Positions 23,494-34,366 are shown, counted from the first letter of the stretch. The stretch is DNA of 64,000 nt from Dipodascopsis uninucleata var. uninucleata (GCA_030568195.1 JAJLTO010000010.1:387001-451000), one strand, 5' to 3'. A program made the numbers and translations. Notes: a model not told the origin generated them from the letters alone.

Positions 23494-25051
23494 ATAGACG
23501 CGTAGAGCTGGGCGTATGTTGTTCCGGCAAGCATACTTTCGCGTAAGTACAGTGCAATGGATTCAATTAGCTAGCTAACTAACTAGCATATGGTGTCCTG
23601 AGGCACTATTCAGTCCTCTAAGAGCGCCACTAATAGTTTCGCCTCGTTCGTCTGTACTAATGGCATTCCTCATATTCATTTTCGTGCTATGCGCAACGCG
23701 ATCCAGCCCGTAACGTAATAGCCTTATATTCCTGTATGCAGGTGTTGAATTACCGTTTGCCTTCGCTGTCTGGCGGCACTTAAATGGCGTGTGTATAGTT
23801 GCTTGTAGTAAGAAGACATATGGGTCCCTGTAGCTCTGGATTTCTATATGAGATGATAGGTTACAACGCTTCTTGGTATAGCAGGCTCGGAGAAACAATA
23901 TGCCGCATGCAATAGCTGGATTCTCTCGGACTACCGAACTTGGCTACCGAATAAGACTATTGTACATATATTAAAAATGGGAGCCGCAAGGAGTGACATT
24001 ATAACCTGTCTGCTGCAAAGGACCCAGTAATTACCTAGCCAGCTCTCTTTTGGTACTTTCAGCCACATCTCTATTACCTCGCGACTGAGTGGAAAAGAAA
24101 CTAATATAGCACGTGACAGCAAATAACAGTTCTACATCTTCTGTGATGTTGTCGAGGGTGGTGTGAAGGCAACTGCGACTAGGCAGCCCCCTGCGACTTC
24201 TGGCTTGCTTACCGAAGTAGGTAAAGCACGTTTTAAAGATATTGCAAGAGTGACGTAGACAAGAAACTTGTCTCATATAGAAAAGATGCGTAACGAAGAT
24301 GTGCTCTAAAGTACAATACGCCATCAAGCCAGTTGGTGCATTCGTTGCGACCTATCGACGATGCTAGTCTATAATACTAAGAATCACAGCGACTAGCAAG
24401 CTGGCTACCAAGACTCGTTATGTGTTGAATTTATTATACAGAGCATAGTACACAAACATTGCATGTAGCTAATGTGTATTAGGGTTTAAATGAGCCTTAA
24501 GCGGAAGAGAGATAGTTGGATTATGGTTTCAAATGAGCAAAAGCTGATATGAATATGCTAGAGTCTAGATAGCGTCAGAACTGACAGAAATATTTCGAAT
24601 AAAAAATGCAATAACTGTTTCTTAGAGTCCTGGGCATCCGCTGCGTATAATTTAGCAGAGAGAGCGTTGGTAAAATGGCTATATTACTGGACTTTCAAGT
24701 AAGATTTGATTATTGCAAACTCTTGGTTTTCGTTGGGACATTACGGAGTTTTGTCCTCAGTGATAATCTGAGCTGGGAACGCATTTATAAGTATCACGTC
24801 AGCAATTGTCATTGACTTCTAGCACTATATATGTCAGCATTTGGAGAGCCGCAGTTTATATGGATTCTATGGTATTTCATGAGATTCGGATCTACGCACA
24901 AACTTATAAATAGCTCTGCGCTCGTCAAGTTCAATTAAAATCTTAATCTGTCTGTCATTAAGCTGTTACGCCTGGATATAGCGTAAAAGGATTATTTATG
25001 TTCAATAGCTTTGCTAGCTGAGTCTTAGCATCATCGAGCTTGCCAGCATTT

Positions 25052-26107
25052 ATGAGTCGAGTTCGAGATCAGAATACTAGTAGTTCTGGTCTGTATAGCT
25101 TACTGCAAGTACCGCCTTCAAAAAATATTTTAATTGGATCTATTCTGATCCTCATACTATCTACAATTCTGTCATCAATCTACTTTAGGGAGCAAAAAGG
25201 AGCTACTGGAAAAGGATCTGTCATATCTAGAACTGTCATGTCTCCATCTGTCGGTACCTCAGCAACTGATAGTCGTTTGCCTGTGTATTTTTTCTCGCAT
25301 GGTGGCCCCAACTTTATGTACGCAGACAGCAAGGATAAAGATCTCACTACCACAGCTGATCTAGGAGCCTTTAACAAATTGAGGGAAATCGGAAAGTACA
25401 TTGTGCACAATATTCGTCCTCAGGCAATTATTGTCTTGTCAGCTCACTGGCAAGGTGGTCCTAACACGATCGAAGTTAACACTGCTGAAAATAACAGTCT
25501 TATCTACGACTTCTATGGCTTTCCTTCATTTATGTATCAGCTCAAGTATCCCAACAGAGGTAGTTCTGAGGTATCCTCTAGGGTAATTGAACTCCTAAAT
25601 AGCGCCGGTATCAAGTCGAAAGCAGTTGCTCGTGGCTTAGATCATGGCGTTTGGGTTCCCTTTATGATTGCATTTCCACCAGCTACAGATGAACAGTTGT
25701 CTATTCCTGTTATCCAAGTATCATTGTATGGCACAGAAGATCCAGCCAAGCATATTGAGTTTGGACGCGCTTTGGCTCCGTTGCGTGACGAGGGTGTATT
25801 GATTATTGGCTCCGGCATGAGTGTACATAATCTACGGGAGATGTGGGCATATCTCGATTCAGTTGCTCCATATACAAAAGCATTTGATAGCAGTCTCCGT
25901 GATGCACTAATTACTAATACCGGACAAGAGAGAGAATCAGCACTTGTTGGTCTTTTTAAGACTCCCAGTGCATCCAAGGCCCACCCTACTAAAGAACATT
26001 TGTTGCCCGTGTATGTAAGTGCTGGTGCTGCGTATAATGACAAAGCTACACAATTGTACACATCACACATCTCGTCTCTGGCATATGGTATTTATAAATT
26101 CGAATAA
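25052..26107 (+). CDS. LigB-type extradiol dioxygenase with N-terminal membrane anchor
   Basis: Class III extradiol ring-cleavage dioxygenase superfamily (DODA/YgiD type), which uses a non-haem metal to open catecholic rings; 4,5-DOPA is the substrate of characterised relatives. One exon, 351 residues from ATG 25052. Probable metal-site histidines lie in FFSHGGPNFMY (near 85), LSAHWQGGP (near 130) and DHGVWVPF (near 200), as in DODA enzymes. Family members of this type are usually soluble and 260-300 residues. Here about 65 residues precede the domain and include the hydrophobic segment ILIGSILILILSTILSSIYF at about 25-44, which looks like a signal anchor placing the enzyme in the secretory pathway or at a membrane. 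The substrate cannot be read from sequence. The gene is monocistronic and convergent with NDUFA2. Confidence 0.85.
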   Translation: MSRVRDQNTSSSGLYSLLQVPPSKNILIGSILILILSTILSSIYFREQKGATGKGSVISRTVMSPSVGTSATDSRLPVYFFSHGGPNFMYADSKDKDLTTTADLGAFNKLREIGKYIVHNIRPQAIIVLSAHWQGGPNTIEVNTAENNSLIYDFYGFPSFMYQLKYPNRGSSEVSSRVIELLNSAGIKSKAVARGLDHGVWVPFMIAFPPATDEQLSIPVIQVSLYGTEDPAKHIEFGRALAPLRDEGVLIIGSGMSVHNLREMWAYLDSVAPYTKAFDSSLRDALITNTGQERESALVGLFKTPSASKAHPTKEHLLPVYVSAGAAYNDKATQLYTSHISSLAYGIYKFE

Positions 26108-26357
26108 TTACGATTATCATGCGTCATGTTTGACTGCGTTCCGAAAGCCGTGTTTCTTTGGCAAAGTATGATAATAAATTATTCTTAATCTTTCCTTGAA
26201 TTTTGCAAATATATACTACAGAACGATCACTCCTCTGTTCCCATTGTCTCTCGGATGGATACTGTTTCCACCCATAACTGATATAAGTAAACGACAAAAT
26301 AATCAAATATCTTTCCTATATAGTTACAAGTCACTTGCTTTGTAGCTTTATAAACAA

Positions 26358-26934
26358 CTAAGGTGGAGTCATAACAAATTTTTCTAGAGTGACCTCCAAT
26401 TCCTTCTCATTGATACCCTCAAGAGGCAACTTAATTTCCTTTCCGAATTCTGTATTAAATCGCAAATTAAATCTATTAGTTACATGTATACAAGCCCGGT
26501 GCTTAGTCCAACTTACCGAATCGTGCAATCACCTGGGGCTGAATGCCTTGAGCTTCTCGAATCAAAATTGGAGTGTAAGGATTGTGCTTCTTCATTACAG
26601 GGTATGCTCGATCCAAGAAAGTTCTGTCTTATTTGTCAGTAAAAATATACTCGTAAGTCTGAATCCCTGTTGCTTGTAATATCACTCTCTATTCACATGT
26701 CCTGTTCGTTCAAACACTAATTACGCTGAGAATTTGACCAATACTCTGTCACTTGAATAGCGTTTACTACTACTGCATTCAGTCCAACAAGCTATTCAGC
26801 ATTTTGTTACATTGCTTCCGTCACAAAATAATGAATTTCAACACTCACCGTAGACCTGAGCTTGACTGACCGGTCTGGCAGAGATGGAATCGTAGTTCCT
26901 TAAGCGCCTTTGGAAATGCGTATTTGCTAGCCAT
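26358..26934 (-). CDS. NDUFA2: NADH:ubiquinone oxidoreductase subunit NDUFA2 (B8)
   Basis: Accessory subunit of respiratory complex I, located on the matrix arm with a thioredoxin-like fold. Three exons on the minus strand: 26934-26849, 26623-26517 and 26449-26358, giving 94 residues, the normal size. The protein starts MASKYAFPKALKELRFHLCQ and continues SSSGLR|TFLDRAYPVMKKHNP, TPILIREAQGIQPQVIARF|E and FGKEIKLPLEGINEKELE. All are typical of the B8 family. Intron 1 (225 nt) is long for this region. Presence of complex I separates this organism from Saccharomyces and Schizosaccharomyces, which lost it. It is divergent from MPC2, another mitochondrial gene, over about 450 bp. Confidence 0.92.
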
Positions 26935-27387
26935 CCTGCTATTTAGTATAACCGTAAGTGTCTAATATTGACTGACGTGTTCTAATGAGTCCAATAAGTC
27001 GAACGACGCTGATGGGGAACCTGATGGATTAGCTGGTGTAACGCCTTTTTTTGTAGTGTAAGTTTCTTGTTTCCTTACTCTAGTGAAATTTCTACCAATC
27101 ATCGAAAAGACGAAAATAATAGGTAGAAAGGCACAATTAGATCGCGCCCCATGGTTTTTCACTTATGCTATAATAGGGTACATGACTACTTGATCCATAA
27201 TTAGGGCTATTTTAGATATGTTCCTTACCTCCGCTTGATGGTCAGGGCCGGGTACATGAAAATTTGCCAACTCCACATACTTAAATATATCCACGACATT
27301 ATATACCTATCGGGCCTTTTCTACTTACTTCGAACTTTAGTAGTCTTCGCTAAATAGCTTGTTATATCGAAAAGCATCATAACTAAA
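26935..27387. promoter_or_regulatory. Divergent promoter region, NDUFA2 / MPC2
   Basis: About 450 bp shared by two nuclear genes for mitochondrial proteins. A short open frame on the minus strand (26962-27162) is not convincing. No specific factor site was recognised. Confidence 0.45.
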
Positions 27388-28327
27388 ATGGCTGCTAGAG
27401 CTTCTGTTTTTCAGAGATTTCTTCAGTCTGAGACTGGTCCAAAAACCATCCACTTTTGGGTATGTTTTAGGCAGTATTACTGGTTTACCGTGTAATTATC
27501 GTGGGGACGGATGTACTAGTTGTGGGATATGTAACTACGAGCCGTACTTGCATTTACATACTTGATGGCAGACATTTATGCTATTGCAAGATATTGCAGG
27601 ACAGTTTGTTTTATGTAGATCCTTAGAGACTGAATAGCTGTTTAAGACTGAGGGGTGCATGAGGCAAACGTGTTTATGATGAATATTCAGTTATGGGATA
27701 CTTATCTTCAATATACTATTTTGGATTGCAAATATTGCTTATTATTAGAGCTGAAATACTAACGATATACAATTCATTCTATAGGCTCCTGTTATGAAAG
27801 TATGTAACTCTTATTCAGTTGAATTCAATTTTGCTTCTTAGGAGACCGCTCAGATATGATATATCTGTGTAGAGAAGAATATCACGGCGGTATGCCGATT
27901 GATATATTTGTATACACATTAACATTTATATATAGTGGGCTCTTGTTTTTGCAGGTATATCCGACTTGAGTCGTCCTGTTGAATCTCTTTCTGGAACGCA
28001 GCAGCTGGGTAAGTTTATAAAGTCATTACATACTAATTTTCAGTAAATTATTGGTATTAAGTACGCAGTTTACTTACATTTTCTATTACAGCTCTGTTCG
28101 CTACCGGTGCTATCTGGACCAGATGGTGTCTAATCATTAAACCAAAGAACTACTTGTTAGCTTCTGTTAATTTCTTCCTCGGTACTGTTGCTGGTGTTCA
28201 ACTTAGCCGTATCTTTATGTACCAGCGATCTCTTGGGAAGTCTTATCCAGAGACCTTCCAGTCTTTGTTCGGCTCAACTGACGCTCCGAAGAAGGTTGAG
28301 GCTGTCCCTGCTACTGTCGCTGAGTGA
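27388..28327 (+). CDS. MPC2: Mitochondrial pyruvate carrier subunit 2
   Basis: Inner-membrane protein that with Mpc1 imports pyruvate into mitochondria. Four exons, 27388-27459, 27785-27799, 27936-28008 and 28092-28327, give 131 residues, typical for Mpc2. Exon 2 is only 15 nt (A-P-V-M-K), yet it is required to restore the conserved IHFWAPVMKWALVFAGISD. Later motifs are LALFATGAIWTRWC, IIKPKNYLLASVNFFLGTVA and QLSRIFMYQRS. Intron 1 is 325 nt, the longest intron I inferred here, and holds a candidate C/D snoRNA. The protein has no cleavable presequence, as usual for the family. Confidence 0.93.
27670..27759 (+). ncRNA. Candidate intronic C/D-box snoRNA
   Basis: Within MPC2 intron 1, a perfect C box ATGATGA (27676-27682) and a D box CTGA (27751-27754) are 68 nt apart. 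The flanks GTGTT (27670-27674) and AATAC (27755-27759) can form a 5-bp terminal stem with one G-U pair and a single bulged T before the C box. The total of about 90 nt is right for a C/D RNA. The host intron is far longer than its neighbours. I could not match the bases before the D box to an rRNA target from memory. It overlaps the probable branch site TACTAAC at its 3' end. Confidence 0.4.
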
Positions 28328-28794
28328 AGTATCAAGTACATACGTGTATAGTGCTCGAGTCTTTTATCCTTCGTTTTACGTACTTTGTAATGGTCGTGTA
28401 TTGGAATAGACACAGGTTGTTTAACTAACGATTATTTGCCATAACTGAGTTACATATTCGGTAGTTCAACGAATGAATAGTAATATATGTATGCTATTGA
28501 TAATCAACAAATACTTACTCTTTCTGCTCATGCAAAGACCCTTGACTTCTCAGTAAAAGACTGCTATATTTATTAATTTCATATAAACTACATATACAGA
28601 AAAACTCAATAAAAGACATAAGCAAAGATAATATAAAAACAGAAGAAGAATCAGTCTTTTCCGTTCGAAGTTTCATGAAGATAAGCATAATATCTAGTTG
28701 CTATACAAAAATCGTACTAAATCATCCAAACTTAAGTGTAACAATGTAGTCAGGAAAATGAAAAAGAAATGAAATAAAATTAAGACACTATAAA
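28328..28794. other. Convergent 3' spacer between MPC2 and DUR1,2
   Basis: About 470 bp with two genes ending tail to tail. AT-rich; no gene, RNA or repeat recognised. Confidence 0.5.
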
Positions 28795-31700
28795 TTAGTT
28801 CGGAACCAAATATGCAACTATATCACCAGCTTCAACAAAATCTCCACTCTTGTTAGTGATCTTGATAACTTTGCCTTCCTGTGGTGAGTTAACAACCATC
28901 TCCGTCTTCATTGCCTCAACGACAATAATACCATCGCCCTTCTTAACAGTGTCGCCTGGTTTAACAAGATCCTTCCAGAATCTTCCGGCAACTTCACCGT
29001 AGACTGGAATAGCACCTTCAGGAAGATCTTCCTCGATAGCATTACCAGTCGAATCTCCTTCAGCAGTCTGAAGCTCAGCATTAGAAACCTGAATGAGACG
29101 AGCAATCTCTTCAGTACCCTCACGCTGTTTACGAGCATACTCTTTCAACTCCTCAGCATTAGCCACAAGCCATTTGTGATACTCGCCATAGTCGAAGATA
29201 CCGTCCTCAATGTCAATCTTGAATCTACCGTGGTTAACATCATCAGTCATCTTAGCAAGCTCTTCCTCAGTGACTGGATAGTATTCCACACGGTCATAAA
29301 TGTCAAGCAACCATGGACGATCTTGCTGGCCAAGTGTAAGTTTATCCCAGATAGGGATTGTGCGGCCAACTAGTTGGTATCCACCTGGCGATTCCATAGT
29401 GTAAATACACATGTACATACCTCCAATACCAACAGTACCATTTGGCGTAAATGTTCTTGAAGGATTGTACTTTGTACCCAGAAGTCTGTGTCGAGGATCT
29501 AGAGGAACTGCACATGGTGCACCTAAGAAGACATCGCCAAGGCCCAAAACAAGGAATTTAGCGTCGTACAAAATTTTGCGGACAATATCACGATCCTCAA
29601 GATGATTAACCTGCTGCAAGAAGTCGACATTGTTAGGCAGCCAAGGAGCACTATTTCTGATAGTCTCTCTGTATCTGTCAACAGCAGCAAGAGTCGCAGA
29701 GTCTTCGAAAGCTAGTGGCAGACGGATGATTCGAGATGGAACTTGCCAATTGTCAGACAAGATCAACTCCGATTCGTATGAAAGGAGCTCTTTCAATAAG
29801 TCTGCTTGTGAAACTTCATAACCGCTGTATTGGATCAAAACTGATCGAACACCAGGAGACATCTCAACGATACCCCTGGTAGACCGCTTGTTGACAAGTT
29901 CTGACAGTTGATAGACACGGTATGACAATCGCAAATCAAGAATATTCTCGCCATATTCAACCAAAATGTATCGGTCACCAGCTTGTCTGTAAACCACTTT
30001 AGGAGCAGTAGCAGTCTCAAAACTCTGGTGCAAAATTGGATTCTCCAAAACGCGAACATCTGGCTTGCTAATCAAAATTCCAACACCAGTAGAAACAGAC
30101 TTGTCCTGTATCTTCTTCAAAGAAATAGCATCGTCAAAAGAAATTAAAGTAAACTTAATGATATCACCAGGTTTGAGTTGGCCAACCTTCCACATTTCTG
30201 CTTCGGCAACAGTGACTGGGCAGACAAAACCACCTAGACTTGGACCATCACACGTCAAAATAACAGGCTCGTCACCTGTGAAGTTGATTGCACCAAGAGC
30301 ATAAACACAATCGTGAATGTTCGATGGATGAAGACCAGCCTCTCCACCATCTGGGCGCGCCCATTCTGGTTTCGGACCGATCAGTCTAACACCGAATCTG
30401 TTAGAATTATAATGAACCTTCCACTCCGAAGCTACGAAATTGTCAATTGATTTCTGAGTGAAGAAGTCTGGAGCACCATGTGGTCCAGAAAGGACACCAA
30501 TATTCCAGACCTTGGTGTACTCAGGTATCAAGGACTTGTCACACGCTTTAGGTTCAGAGATTGGTGCTGGGATAGTGCAAGATGAAAGATCTGGCTGTCC
30601 GAGGAAAAGAACATCACCAAACTTGAGAACCCGTCCATTGTAGCCGCCCATGTTTCCCAGAGCAAAAGTGGACCGAGATCCAAGATACTCTGGAATATCA
30701 AGACCATTACGAATACCAATGTAAGATCGACTACCCGTATTAATCTTACCAACAGATAATACCTGTCCAGTCTTGACAGCAACTGGTTCCCACATCGGAA
30801 TTGCAGCGTCATCAAGAGTAGGGGAAGTATGTCCACCGGTGATAGCAATAACTGTATCGCAATGGAACTTAATGGAAGGACCAACGAGAGTACATTCAAT
30901 AGCAGGAGCCTTACTATGATTACCGACAATGGTGTTGGCAAGACGGAATGCATAGTCATCCATGGGGCCACTAGGTGGAACACCAATACGCCACATCTTC
31001 ACACGTCCAGGATAATCCTGGACGGTAGTGTAAGAACCAGGAGCCATCAACTCAATTGCCTTTGCATTATACTTCCATGAGTCAAGAAGTCTAGTAGAAA
31101 CCGCACCAGCAGCGAAGAGCTGAGATGATGCAATGGATCTCAAATAATCAATGTTGGTGACAATTCCAGCAATAACAGTAGACTCAAGAGCATCGACGAG
31201 CTTCTTGAGCGCCTCGTTACGGTCCTTACCATACACAATGATCTTTGCGAGAAGAGGATCAAATGAAGCAGTGATCTCAGTACCCTTAGAGATCCATGTA
31301 TCAACACGGATACCCTCAGGGAAGCTAACATCTAAAAGCTGACCAGGAGAAGGCAAGAAATCCTTGACAGGATTTTCAGCATAAACACGCGCTTCCATAG
31401 CAGCACCAGTTTCGATGAGCTTAGTAGAATCGAAATCTGGTGGAGTATCCGCAGCAATAAGAAGCATCCACTCGACAAGGTCAAGACCGAAGATCATTTC
31501 GGTAACTGGGTGCTCGACCTGGAGACGAGTGTTAACTTCTAAAAAGTAGAACTCGTCACGAGCAGCATCATAGATAAATTCGACAGTACCAGCACATTTA
31601 TACTTCATGGAGCGAACTAGAGACTCAGCGGCTTCTTCCATCTTCAACTTGGTGGCTTCAGGCAAATTTGGAGCTGGTGTTTCCTCAATAATTTTCTGAT

Positions 31701-34257
31701 TTCGTCGCTGGAGAGAACAATCACGCTCACCTAGGGCAATAGCACCACCTCTACCATCACCGAAGACTTGAACTTCAACGTGACGAGAGTTTTCAACATA
31801 TCGCTCAACGAAAACGCCTGAATCGTTGAAGTAAGATTGACCAAGTCGCCTAACAGAGTCATAGGCTTTACGAAGTTCTTCTTCGCTCTCGCATCGTTGT
31901 AAACCAATACCTCCTCCACCAGCGGTACTCTTAAGCATAACTGGATATCCGATACTACCACTAATAGAGACAGCTTCTTCAACAGTTTCTAAAAGGCCGG
32001 AACCAGGAACAAGAGGAACATTGGCTTTAGTGGCAATTTCACGAGCAGAATGCTTCAATCCAAGGAGTCTAATAGCCTCCGCGGATGGTCCAACGAAAAT
32101 AATATTGTTCTTTTCGCAAGCCTCAGCAAATTCCGCATTTTCTGACAAAAACCCATAGCCAGGAATAACAGCTTGAGCACCAGTTTCCTTGGCAGCAGCA
32201 ATGATCTTGTCAATCCTAAGGTAAGTCTCAGCAGCAGTCTCACCTTCAAGAGAAACTGCATCATCAGCATTCAAGACATGAGGTGAGTATCTATCTGGCT
32301 CGGCGAATACAGCTACAGACTTAATTCCAAGTTTTTTCAATGTCTTGATGATACGAACCGCTATTTCTCCTCGGTTTGCAACAAGAACAGTTTCAAATGG
32401 CTTCTTTGGAGCAGTTTCCTTGATGTGCCTGACATAAGAGCGCCATCCTCCAAATTTTGTGACATCCTGAGCACCATAGAACCCAGTCTCCTCGCAGACA
32501 AATCCCTTGACCCAGTGGCCATTCTCGAGCTCAACAGAGCCGATGGCAAGAGGAGGTGGCACCTGCTTAATAAATGCACCAAAATTCTCAGTAGGAATGT
32601 CCCAGACTTCAACTTCAATCTTTTCACCAATCAAGTCCTCAGGTGACTCTGCAGACACTCTTCGAAGACCTGGTTTTGGAGGAGTTGTATTAGCAAGATG
32701 ATATAAGCGGTAGTCTGGAGAGGTTGCTGTCTTATATGCCAACGTGGCACTAAGCTCAGTAAGCTGGTAATTCAATGGCAACCCCGAAAGATGAGCACCG
32801 ACAACACAGATTTGCATAGTTCCAGTAGTGACTGGCTGAGCAGGAATAGACTCAAGAAGCTTGTCCTCGGTGAAAGGCTTGGTATAAATGTCTGTATTTG
32901 CCAAGCGACGGCTGTGAGGACCCAAGAATCGCTGAGCAAGCTCGAGAAGGGCATAGTCGTTGAAAGTACCGGAAATAAGAGTGACACCGAATGGAAGACC
33001 ATCATCACGGAAACCAGCAGGAATGGCAAGAGCAGACATATCTGCGAAGTTAACAAAGTTAGTATAGGTACCCTGACGCGAGTTAACAATAACGGGTTCC
33101 TTAGCAAGCTCTTCAAACGTAGGATTGAGGGGAGCAGTAGGTACAATGAGACCATCGAATTCGCCGAATTGTTTCTCAATAGCGCGCTGGAGATCTTGTC
33201 TCAAGTATTCATACGTAAATAGGTCAGCAGCACTGAAGTTCTCTGCTTTCTTGACAATACCGTAGACAACAGGGTCAATTGCCTCTGGGTTGGTCTTGAT
33301 CAAATCAGCAATGACAGTGTATCTTTCCCCGACCCATGGACCTTCGTAAAGGCAAGCAGCAAGCTTGTAGAGAACATCAAAACTCTGAGGAACTATCTCG
33401 ACACCAAGCTCAGCAAATTGGGCAAGAGCATCAGCATAAAGTTTGGGATTCTTGGTCTCATCATAGAATATTGGCTTGTCTGGAACAGCAAATCTTGGTT
33501 TTGGACCAAAAGAAGTCAACAAATTCTGAGGAAGCTTACGCGAATAGGCATCAGCCTCGTCATATTGAGCCGCAATTGAGAAAACCAACTGGGCATCAGG
33601 TAAGGTCATCGCAAACACAGAAACACAGTCAAGAGTGCGACAAGCTGGAACAACACCAGTTGCAGAGAAAGCACCACGAGTAGGCTTAAGACCAATAACG
33701 TTATTCAGCATAGCTGGAACACGACCAGAACCGGCGGTATCAGTTCCAAGAGAGAATGGAACAAGACCTCGGCCAACAACGTTACCAGAGCCAGCAGAGG
33801 AACCACCGGAAACATGCTTGTCAGAGAAAGCAGACGGTGTCTTGCCATAAGGCGAACGAGCACCCACGAGACCGGTAGCAAACTGATCCAAATTAGTTTT
33901 ACCAACTACAATAGCACCAGCGTCTTTCAGGATCTTGACAATTGTAGCGTCTTTGTCAGGATTATATAAGTATGCAGGACATGCAGCTGTAGTAGGAAAA
34001 CTCTCAGCATCAATATTGTCCTTTGGAGCAAAAGGAACGCCAAAAAGAGGGTACTGGCTTACTGGTTTACCAGATTTGAGCAATGCCTTGAACTGAGCTT
34101 CGATCTGGGTAGCAGTAGCAATTGTAATCCATGCAGGATCCGACTCGCTGAAAGATGCTACAAGTGTCTGTAATCGAGTAAGAGCATCCTCAAGGGATGA
34201 CTTAATTTGGGCATCTCTCCATTGTGAGATAGTCCATCCAACTGTTTCAAGCGTCAT
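28795..34257 (-). CDS. DUR1,2: Urea amidolyase (urea carboxylase / allophanate hydrolase)
   Basis: Cytosolic biotin enzyme that carboxylates urea to allophanate with ATP and bicarbonate, then hydrolyses allophanate to ammonia and CO2; it replaces nickel urease. One exon of 1,820 residues (yeast 1,835). Domains: amidase-type allophanate hydrolase at about 1-600, with Lys near 122 (VVGKTNLDQFATG), the Gly/Ser motif SGGSSAGSG near 150 and the nucleophile serine in DTAGSGRVPA near 174; biotin carboxylase at about 619-1070 (LVANRGEIAVRIIK, ATP-grasp GGGGIGLQRC); a KipA-like domain from about 1072 (PGSYTTVQDYPGRVKMW); a KipI-like domain from about 1422; and a biotinyl domain with the lysine in VEAMKTEM near 1783. 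GATA sites and a TATA box upstream suggest nitrogen control. It is the only nitrogen-assimilation gene in the window. Confidence 0.97.
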   Translation of the reverse strand: MTLETVGWTISQWRDAQIKSSLEDALTRLQTLVASFSESDPAWITIATATQIEAQFKALLKSGKPVSQYPLFGVPFAPKDNIDAESFPTTAACPAYLYNPDKDATIVKILKDAGAIVVGKTNLDQFATGLVGARSPYGKTPSAFSDKHVSGGSSAGSGNVVGRGLVPFSLGTDTAGSGRVPAMLNNVIGLKPTRGAFSATGVVPACRTLDCVSVFAMTLPDAQLVFSIAAQYDEADAYSRKLPQNLLTSFGPKPRFAVPDKPIFYDETKNPKLYADALAQFAELGVEIVPQSFDVLYKLAACLYEGPWVGERYTVIADLIKTNPEAIDPVVYGIVKKAENFSAADLFTYEYLRQDLQRAIEKQFGEFDGLIVPTAPLNPTFEELAKEPVIVNSRQGTYTNFVNFADMSALAIPAGFRDDGLPFGVTLISGTFNDYALLELAQRFLGPHSRRLANTDIYTKPFTEDKLLESIPAQPVTTGTMQICVVGAHLSGLPLNYQLTELSATLAYKTATSPDYRLYHLANTTPPKPGLRRVSAESPEDLIGEKIEVEVWDIPTENFGAFIKQVPPPLAIGSVELENGHWVKGFVCEETGFYGAQDVTKFGGWRSYVRHIKETAPKKPFETVLVANRGEIAVRIIKTLKKLGIKSVAVFAEPDRYSPHVLNADDAVSLEGETAAETYLRIDKIIAAAKETGAQAVIPGYGFLSENAEFAEACEKNNIIFVGPSAEAIRLLGLKHSAREIATKANVPLVPGSGLLETVEEAVSISGSIGYPVMLKSTAGGGGIGLQRCESEEELRKAYDSVRRLGQSYFNDSGVFVERYVENSRHVEVQVFGDGRGGAIALGERDCSLQRRNQKIIEETPAPNLPEATKLKMEEAAESLVRSMKYKCAGTVEFIYDAARDEFYFLEVNTRLQVEHPVTEMIFGLDLVEWMLLIAADTPPDFDSTKLIETGAAMEARVYAENPVKDFLPSPGQLLDVSFPEGIRVDTWISKGTEITASFDPLLAKIIVYGKDRNEALKKLVDALESTVIAGIVTNIDYLRSIASSQLFAAGAVSTRLLDSWKYNAKAIELMAPGSYTTVQDYPGRVKMWRIGVPPSGPMDDYAFRLANTIVGNHSKAPAIECTLVGPSIKFHCDTVIAITGGHTSPTLDDAAIPMWEPVAVKTGQVLSVGKINTGSRSYIGIRNGLDIPEYLGSRSTFALGNMGGYNGRVLKFGDVLFLGQPDLSSCTIPAPISEPKACDKSLIPEYTKVWNIGVLSGPHGAPDFFTQKSIDNFVASEWKVHYNSNRFGVRLIGPKPEWARPDGGEAGLHPSNIHDCVYALGAINFTGDEPVILTCDGPSLGGFVCPVTVAEAEMWKVGQLKPGDIIKFTLISFDDAISLKKIQDKSVSTGVGILISKPDVRVLENPILHQSFETATAPKVVYRQAGDRYILVEYGENILDLRLSYRVYQLSELVNKRSTRGIVEMSPGVRSVLIQYSGYEVSQADLLKELLSYESELILSDNWQVPSRIIRLPLAFEDSATLAAVDRYRETIRNSAPWLPNNVDFLQQVNHLEDRDIVRKILYDAKFLVLGLGDVFLGAPCAVPLDPRHRLLGTKYNPSRTFTPNGTVGIGGMYMCIYTMESPGGYQLVGRTIPIWDKLTLGQQDRPWLLDIYDRVEYYPVTEEELAKMTDDVNHGRFKIDIEDGIFDYGEYHKWLVANAEELKEYARKQREGTEEIARLIQVSNAELQTAEGDSTGNAIEEDLPEGAIPVYGEVAGRFWKDLVKPGDTVKKGDGIIVVEAMKTEMVVNSPQEGKVIKITNKSGDFVEAGDIVAYLVPN

Positions 34258-34366
34258 AGTTGACAGTATTTGAGATGTATCGCACCGGAATTCAAAACAC
34301 AGTGAGTATCAATGTGTAAATGCGATATCAGTAGCTTAGCACTGATGTATGCAGGATTAATAATGC

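Larger units (their letters stand above)
22419..25051. other. Long divergent gene-free region between BUD14 and the dioxygenase gene
   Basis: About 2.6 kb. The part 22,900-24,400 is less AT-rich than other spacers and holds a palindromic CACGTG site, a TATA box and an 8-bp long-range inverted repeat, listed separately as a candidate RNA gene. Frames at 22499-22909 and 23575-23898 have no family content. TTAGGGTTT occurs near 24480. Otherwise nothing was recognised. Confidence 0.5.

Noticed and set aside
28900-34000. Many open frames of 60-150 codons on the plus strand and in other minus frames across DUR1,2.
   Set aside because: They are shadows of a long gene with strong codon bias; none has a family motif.
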